A stretch of 9,644 nucleotides of DNA from an uncultured bacterium (GTDB lineage Bacteria; Actinomycetota; Coriobacteriia; Coriobacteriales; Coriobacteriaceae): contig CAJMPE010000062.1 of the NCBI GenBank assembly GCA_905215275.1, forward strand, positions 1 to 9,644. The letters are read 5' to 3'. How positions within the stretch are numbered: position 1 is the first letter of the stretch; every line of letters starts with the position of its first letter. The notes beneath the pieces are model-generated. The model saw only the letters and a list, made by a program, of their open reading frames with translations. It searched no databases and was not told the origin of the DNA. Both the position numbers and the translations under genes were made by a program. This document shows positions 6,001 through 9,644 of this stretch, one piece after another.

Positions 6001-6010
6001 CCCACACCTG

Positions 6011-6049
6011 CATTTGGGGACGGGGTAGAAATGGTAGATTCTCTCGTCC
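6011..6049. repeat. TGGGGACGG-containing intergenic repeat, REP-like (copy 1)
   Basis: TGGGGACGG (6015-6023) recurs at 7202-7210 in another intergenic gap. Here GGACG (6018-6022) can pair with CGTCC (6045-6049). Many bacteria carry short REP elements with a GGGAC core near genes. Only 9 bp are shared between the copies in this window, so the family assignment is tentative. Confidence 0.3.
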
Positions 6050-6068
6050 TTTGAGACTTGACAAATAA

Positions 6069-6106
6069 GAAGGCCGCCCATTTTTTGTGATGGGCGGCCT
6101 TCGTTT
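6069..6106. terminator. Bidirectional terminator between the Rrf2 and PF04020 genes
   Basis: A perfect 13-bp stem joins 6069-6081 with 6090-6102 around an 8-nt loop. CGTTTT follows on the plus strand, and A/T-rich sequence follows on the minus strand (reading CTTATTTG). It lies in the convergent gap and can end both transcripts. Confidence 0.85.
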
Positions 6107-6138
6107 TGGGTCGATATGACGGTTCGTATTGAACAGTT

Positions 6139-6504
6139 CTAGCCCTCGGCGATGCTGTCGAGAATGCTGCGCATGATGGATACCAGGATGCTGCCCATAA
6201 AGGCCGATCCAAAGCCGGCAATGGAGATACCCGCGCCCAGCAGATTGACCGACAGGTAGCTGGCCAGCTCGAGCATAAAGCTGTTGACTACGAGCTGAAA
6301 AATACCAAGCGTGATGATAGTGAGCGGCAGCGAGATGACCGTCAGGAACGGCTTGACGAGCGAGTCGACGATGTTGAGGAACAGTCCCACAAAGGCAAAG
6401 CAGACCCAGGCCTCGGCAAAGCCGAAGGGTTGGATACCGGGGACGAGGAACGTGGCGATCGCGATGGCGATCGAGGTGAAGAGCCAGTTAAGCATAAAGC
6501 GCAT
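6139..6504 (-). CDS. Small four-helix membrane protein, PF04020 (YvlD / phage holin family name)
   Basis: A 121-residue, very hydrophobic protein with about four membrane segments: residues 5-24, 28-50, 52-86 and 92-115. The LVPGI and LVKPFLTVISLPLTIITLGIF motifs are the signature of the PF04020 family. Members are often named phage holin family protein, but most are chromosomal membrane proteins of unknown function, some linked to envelope stress (YvlD of Bacillus). A GAAAGGA Shine-Dalgarno 8 nt upstream supports the start. No phage genes surround it, so a lysis role is unlikely. It is a single gene, and no convincing promoter was seen upstream. Confidence 0.88.
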   Translation of the reverse strand: MRFMLNWLFTSIAIAIATFLVPGIQPFGFAEAWVCFAFVGLFLNIVDSLVKPFLTVISLPLTIITLGIFQLVVNSFMLELASYLSVNLLGAGISIAGFGSAFMGSILVSIMRSILDSIAEG

Positions 6505-6717
6505 GGCGTGAATCCTTTCTTGCGCCGGGGTTGCTGGCGTCGCGTGAAGCGGCTTGCGGCGGCGACCTGGATGGTTGCGCGGGCGCGCCGCGGTGTTTGG
6601 GCGCCCATTGTCTCAAATATTCGTGGAGCTTACGTGCGCATACGGTTTCTAAACGGCGTTCGTCCTGAAAAACGCGCCGCTGGCAGAGAGTCTTGTCGCT
6701 TTAGTTTGGTGGTGTGC
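6505..6717. other. Intergenic region with no recognised feature
   Basis: This gap between the divergent membrane-protein gene and the yerC leader holds only GC-rich sequence, including short palindromes GGCGCGCC and GGGCGCCC. I see no gene and no convincing promoter for the minus-strand gene. Confidence 0.5.
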
Positions 6718-6723
6718 TACACT
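6715..6723 (+). promoter_or_regulatory. Candidate extended -10 promoter of yerC
   Basis: TGCTACACT is a -10 (TACACT) with the TGn extension. No good -35 is spaced correctly; TTGTCG lies 19 bp upstream. Expected start of transcription is near 6730, directly at the hairpin 6729-6752. Confidence 0.45.
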
Positions 6724-6728
6724 GCTAC

Positions 6729-6781
6729 GGGCAAAAGCCACAGGCGTTGCCCTATTGCATAGAACGGGCGAACGATGCCCG
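6729..6781 (+). promoter_or_regulatory. Two hairpins in the yerC leader
   Basis: Hairpin 1: GGGCAA (6729-6734) with TTGCCC (6747-6752), plus inner pairs GCC/GGC (6737-6739, 6743-6745) closing a 3-nt loop. Hairpin 2: CGGGC (6765-6769) with GCCCG (6777-6781), with the ATG of the short upstream ORF in its loop and descending arm. Neither is followed by a T-run. A regulatory leader is possible. Confidence 0.4.
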
Positions 6782-6825
6782 ATGTCAGTATCAACTTCGA
6801 TGCCTTTTGGCGGGTTTGGCGGTGA
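6775..6825 (+). CDS. Possible 16-residue leader peptide with two Trp codons
   Basis: The short ORF MPDVSINFDAFWRVWR ends in TGA two codons before the yerC ATG and is in the same frame. Two Trp codons (6808-6810, 6817-6819) just ahead of a TrpR-like repressor gene are suggestive of Trp-dependent translational control. Against this, its ATG has only a weak Shine-Dalgarno, and the last codons TGG CGG TGA double as the yerC Shine-Dalgarno, which could create them by chance. Translation is unproven. Confidence 0.3.
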   Translation: MPDVSINFDAFWRVWR

Positions 6826-6828
6826 TCG

Positions 6829-7128
6829 ATGAATATCGAGAACATGTTTGACAAGCCTGATGTCAAGCAGCTGGTCCACGCATTTAGCCTTTTGGACGAC
6901 GAGAAGGATATCCAGGCGTTTTTGACCGATATCTGCACGCCGCGCGAGATTTGCGATCTTTCGCAACGCCTGCAGGTCGCGCGTTATCTGGATGAGGGCG
7001 AGCCCTATGTTGAGGTTCAGGCCCGCACGGGCGCTTCGTCCACCACGGTGAGCCGTGTTTCCAAGGCGCTCAACGGCGAGTACGGTGGCTATCGCAAGAT
7101 CCTCATCAAGCTGGAGGATGGCGAGTAG
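6829..7128 (+). CDS. yerC: YerC/YecD family TrpR-related DNA-binding protein
   Basis: A 99-residue, all-helical protein of the TrpR superfamily. The C-terminal half has the Trp-repressor-type helix-turn-helix: TPREICDLSQRLQVARYLDEG (37-57) then VEVQARTGASSTTVSRVSKALN (61-82). Length and motifs match the YerC/YecD family, whose role in most bacteria is unsettled; tryptophan binding is not established for it. The Shine-Dalgarno GGCGGTGATC (6818-6827) lies against the ATG with a good core spacing. It is preceded by a structured leader and a short Trp-containing ORF, and followed by a strong terminator, so it is probably monocistronic. Confidence 0.93.
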   Translation: MNIENMFDKPDVKQLVHAFSLLDDEKDIQAFLTDICTPREICDLSQRLQVARYLDEGEPYVEVQARTGASSTTVSRVSKALNGEYGGYRKILIKLEDGE

Positions 7129-7157
7129 GCCAACGGCAACAAACGAATCAGCTGGAG

Positions 7158-7180
7158 CCGCCCCTTCGGGGGCGGTTTTT
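7158..7180 (+). terminator. Intrinsic terminator of yerC
   Basis: CCGCCCC (7158-7164) pairs with GGGGCGG (7169-7175) around a TTCG tetraloop, followed by five T (7176-7180). Confidence 0.95.
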
Positions 7181-7199
7181 GTGTGTCGAAAATTGATTC

Positions 7200-7257
7200 C
7201 CTGGGGACGGAGGAGAACGGATCATCGAGGGGGTCTGGTGCAAAGTAACCTGACCCC
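7200..7257. repeat. TGGGGACGG-containing intergenic repeat with hairpin, REP-like (copy 2)
   Basis: TGGGGACGG (7202-7210) is followed by a hairpin in which GGGGTC-T-GGT (7230-7239) pairs with ACC-T-GACCCC (7248-7257), with one T-T mismatch and an 8-nt loop. The pairing of a GGGGAC core with a nearby imperfect palindrome is the usual form of REP elements mobilised by RAYT transposases. No such transposase gene is in the window. Confidence 0.4.
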
Positions 7258-7351
7258 GATGCGCCAAAACATGTTGGTGTGGTGCCATGTTGTCCGTGCG
7301 GGCGGGTAGGATAGATGCGTTGAATATTGCGAACAGTTTGAGTGGAGGACC

Positions 7352-9644
7352 ATGCCTGTTCGAATCTATACCACCAATGCCGGCACGGATTTGAGCGATG
7401 CCGAGGCGGCGCTGCTGGCCGACCTGGTTGCCCGCCACGGGCGCGCTGTTCTGTTGGCGCCCTCGTTTGCCGAGCTCGACTTGTGCCGTCATGATGCGGC
7501 AGAAGCCGGGGTTTCACTGGGTATCGATTACAAGACGCCCACATCGTGGCTCCGCTCGCTGTGGGAGCTTATGGGCGATGGCCGCAGCTTTGTGGATAAC
7601 CTGCAGCGCCAGATGCTGTTCTCGGACATGGTCACGCGTCTCGACGATGCCGACCTGCAGCCGCTTTCGCGCAGTCAGGGCACAGTGCGCATGCTCGCGC
7701 GCATGGCCCGCGACGTGTTGCCGGGCGTTGCGGGGACGGGTGCCGAACGATGCCGTGGCGACAACTGCCAGCCTGAGCCAAAAAGCGATGCCGAGGCTCG
7801 TGTGTTCGAGCTTTTGCGCGCCTACGCGGGCGGTTTGGACCGTCGAGATATGGTTGAGCCCTGCGAGGCAGCTGACATTATGACCAGTGTCCTGGCCGAT
7901 AGCCTGCCGGCGTGCACTCGCGCCGTATGCGTGCGCGGTATCACGTCGTTTACGCACGGTCTGCTCGAGCTGCTGTCTGCCGTGGCGAACAATGGGGGAG
8001 AGGTCGTCGTGCTGCTTGCCCGCGAACAGGCGGCGATGCGCGAGGAGCTTGCCGCGGCATTTGATGCCCGCGATGTGTTGTTTGAGATCGCGCCGCTAGG
8101 GGAGGATGTCGGCGCGTCTGATGCCGCTTGCGGGACCGCCGCTCAGCCTGCCTTTATTGAGGTCGCTGGCCCCCATGCCCGTGCTCATGCTTATGCGGAC
8201 GCAATTGATGATCTGGTAAAAACGTGCCGGGGTTCCGAGGTCGACGGCGCCTCTGCCGACCCCGTGCGCGTGCTTGCCGTTTCTGCCCGGGCACCCCAGC
8301 TGTTCGGTGAGCTCGCCTCTCGTCTGGCGGCTCGTCATATCGCTGCCGAGACAACTGAGTTCACGGCGTTTTCCCAGTCCATCGCGGGCAGGCAGTTTGC
8401 GGCGCTTGCCGGCCTGATCGAGCGCATGAAGGCCGCCGATGAGGGCATGGCGTCAAAGACCGAGTGGTGGCCCGCGCCGGAGCTTACCGACTGGATCTAC
8501 AGTCCGCTTTCGGGTGCCGATGCCGCCAGCGCGCGCACCTTCGACAAGAACATGCGCCTGTCGCGCAGCAAGACCGCTGCGGGCGTCAAGAGCCTGCTGC
8601 AGAGCGTGCAGGGCCAGGTGAGGGGCGCCCGCAAGGCCGCCAGCGACGATAACTGGTTTAAGAATGTGCCGTGCGTGGTCTCGGACGTGTTCCAGGCGCT
8701 GTGGCGTGACAAGCCCGTGACGGCGCTTAAGGCCATGCTTGCCGTTGCCGAGGCGTTGCCCGATCGCGCTCTAGGCGGCCTTGACGGCCAGGCCCGTCGC
8801 CAGGCAGAGACGGCTTTGCTGCGCCATGCCATCGACATCCTTATGAACGATGCTCGCGCGCTCGACGTGTCGCAGGCTGCGACCGTGCCGGTTCTCGACG
8901 GCGTTCGAACCAAGGTGGACAAGCGCAGTACCGCCTACGATTACGAGACCTATGAGGTCGATCGCACACCACGAGCACAAGTGCGCTTCGCGTCGCTTGC
9001 CGATGCGTCGGTTCTTCGCCCTGGCAGCTACGATGCCGTGCTGTTTGCCGATGTCGACCTGGACAGCTATCCGCTTTCGCACGAAGAGGGCCCGCTTGCC
9101 ACGTTGACGGCCGAGCTGCGCTGCGACGGCGTGTCTTTGGAGCCCGCCGCCCTGCTGCGCGTGCGCTTTGGCCGTGCAATGCAGGCGACGAGCGGTCCGG
9201 TCGCGCTCGCCCGCGTGACACACGATCGCCAGGCGCGCGAGTGCTACCCGGCAGCCGTATGGACCGAGCTGCGGGCACATGCCGAGGCCGCTGGCGCTGC
9301 CAAGCCCACGTGCGTGGGCGAGGGCGATATCATCGCCGACTTTGATCCCGCGGCAGGTGAAGGCCTCAAGCGCGAGCGCGTGACCTGTGAAGCCCCTCAG
9401 CATCTGAGTGCCGAGGCCGTGCCGTATTTGGTCCTGCGCCGTCGCGATGGCGAGGGTGAGGACGCGCCGCTCGTGCCGCGTCTGACGTCCGCCTCGCAGA
9501 TCGAGGCCTATTCGACCTGCCCGCTATGCTGGTTCGTCTCGTGCCGCGTGAAGCCCCAGTCGATCGACGCGGGCTTTGGCAACATGGAAAAGGGCAACTT
9601 TGTCCACGACGTGCTGGAACACCTGCACGCCCGTCTGCCCCAGG
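7352..9644 (+). CDS. AddB/RexB-like PD-(D/E)XK nuclease family protein, partial (3' end beyond window)
   Basis: The frame starts at ATG 7352 behind GGAGG (7344-7348) and stays open to the window edge (764 residues, no stop). The last 55 residues enter a RecB/AddB-type nuclease domain: SASQIEAYSTCPLCWF (713-728), then MEKGNFVHDVLEHL with the conserved His752. AddB proteins place a first Fe-S cysteine here (Cys723/726/731 are candidates), with three more near the C-terminus. In AddAB/RexAB the partner helicase-nuclease AddA usually follows and the pair processes DNA double-strand breaks. The N-terminus has no Walker A motif (GxxGxGK), so ATP binding in this subunit seems lost, or the protein is a diverged relative. 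Residues 1-710 resemble an inactive helicase scaffold. The rest of the nuclease motifs lie outside the window. Confidence 0.78.
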   Translation, partial: MPVRIYTTNAGTDLSDAEAALLADLVARHGRAVLLAPSFAELDLCRHDAAEAGVSLGIDYKTPTSWLRSLWELMGDGRSFVDNLQRQMLFSDMVTRLDDADLQPLSRSQGTVRMLARMARDVLPGVAGTGAERCRGDNCQPEPKSDAEARVFELLRAYAGGLDRRDMVEPCEAADIMTSVLADSLPACTRAVCVRGITSFTHGLLELLSAVANNGGEVVVLLAREQAAMREELAAAFDARDVLFEIAPLGEDVGASDAACGTAAQPAFIEVAGPHARAHAYADAIDDLVKTCRGSEVDGASADPVRVLAVSARAPQLFGELASRLAARHIAAETTEFTAFSQSIAGRQFAALAGLIERMKAADEGMASKTEWWPAPELTDWIYSPLSGADAASARTFDKNMRLSRSKTAAGVKSLLQSVQGQVRGARKAASDDNWFKNVPCVVSDVFQALWRDKPVTALKAMLAVAEALPDRALGGLDGQARRQAETALLRHAIDILMNDARALDVSQAATVPVLDGVRTKVDKRSTAYDYETYEVDRTPRAQVRFASLADASVLRPGSYDAVLFADVDLDSYPLSHEEGPLATLTAELRCDGVSLEPAALLRVRFGRAMQATSGPVALARVTHDRQARECYPAAVWTELRAHAEAAGAAKPTCVGEGDIIADFDPAAGEGLKRERVTCEAPQHLSAEAVPYLVLRRRDGEGEDAPLVPRLTSASQIEAYSTCPLCWFVSCRVKPQSIDAGFGNMEKGNFVHDVLEHLHARLPQ

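Noticed and set aside
6139..6504. Prophage holin
   Set aside because: The family name contains phage holin, but the protein is the PF04020 chromosomal membrane type and no phage genes are nearby.
7285..7330. Promoter of the AddB-like gene
   Set aside because: TTGTCC followed by TAGGAT or TAGATG has poor spacing or poor matches. A promoter probably exists here but cannot be placed.
8771..9403. ORFs of 210 and 145 residues antisense to the AddB-like gene, plus several short frames on both strands between 7398 and 9107
   Set aside because: Shadows of the long plus-strand frame that starts at 7352 and runs off the window.
1..9644. tRNA, rRNA, tmRNA, SRP RNA, RNase P RNA, CRISPR array or insertion sequence
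   Set aside because: I looked for cloverleaf-like arms, conserved RNA cores, regularly spaced repeats and transposase motifs by eye and found none.

Overview
The window looks like chromosomal DNA of a high-GC gut actinobacterium of class Coriobacteriia, most likely Collinsella or a close relative. This rests on the strong G/C preference at third codon positions, the clear Shine-Dalgarno sites, the mix of actinobacterial codon use with Firmicutes-like families (YerC, AddB-like, HTH-HipA), and my memory of similar Collinsella sequences. It is an inference; no search was run. I see no rRNA, tRNA, CRISPR array or transposase gene.

Layout. Positions 1-533 carry no convincing gene, but contain inverted repeats, direct repeats and palindromes upstream of an M42 metallopeptidase gene (540-1583, +), which ends in a textbook terminator. 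Next comes a stand-alone gene for a helix-turn-helix protein fused to a HipA-like kinase (1724-3097, +). It converges, with an 8-bp gap, on mnmA (3106-4206, -). Upstream of mnmA on the same strand is cysK (4387-5318, -), which is broken by a frameshift. An Rrf2-family regulator with four clustered cysteines (5572-6000, +) is divergent from cysK. A shared bidirectional terminator separates it from a small four-helix membrane protein gene of the PF04020 family (6139-6504, -). A YerC/TrpR-type repressor gene follows (6829-7128, +), with a short in-frame upstream ORF containing two Trp codons. The window ends inside a long gene for an AddB-like PD-(D/E)XK nuclease (from 7352, +).

How the genes fit together. 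Positions 3106-6000 form a sulfur-related block. CysK makes cysteine, MnmA uses cysteine-derived sulfur to thiolate U34 of tRNA, and the Rrf2 protein is of the type that senses cysteine or Fe-S status (CymR/IscR). The frameshift in cysK would be expected to cripple cysteine synthesis unless it is an assembly error. The other genes look like independent transcription units, most with their own intrinsic terminator.

The points most worth a second look are the single-gene HTH-HipA kinase, the structured and possibly repeated element at about 35-355, the cysK frameshift, the Trp-containing ORF ahead of yerC, and a recurring layout in which an extended -10 element is followed directly by a 5' hairpin (mnmA and yerC).
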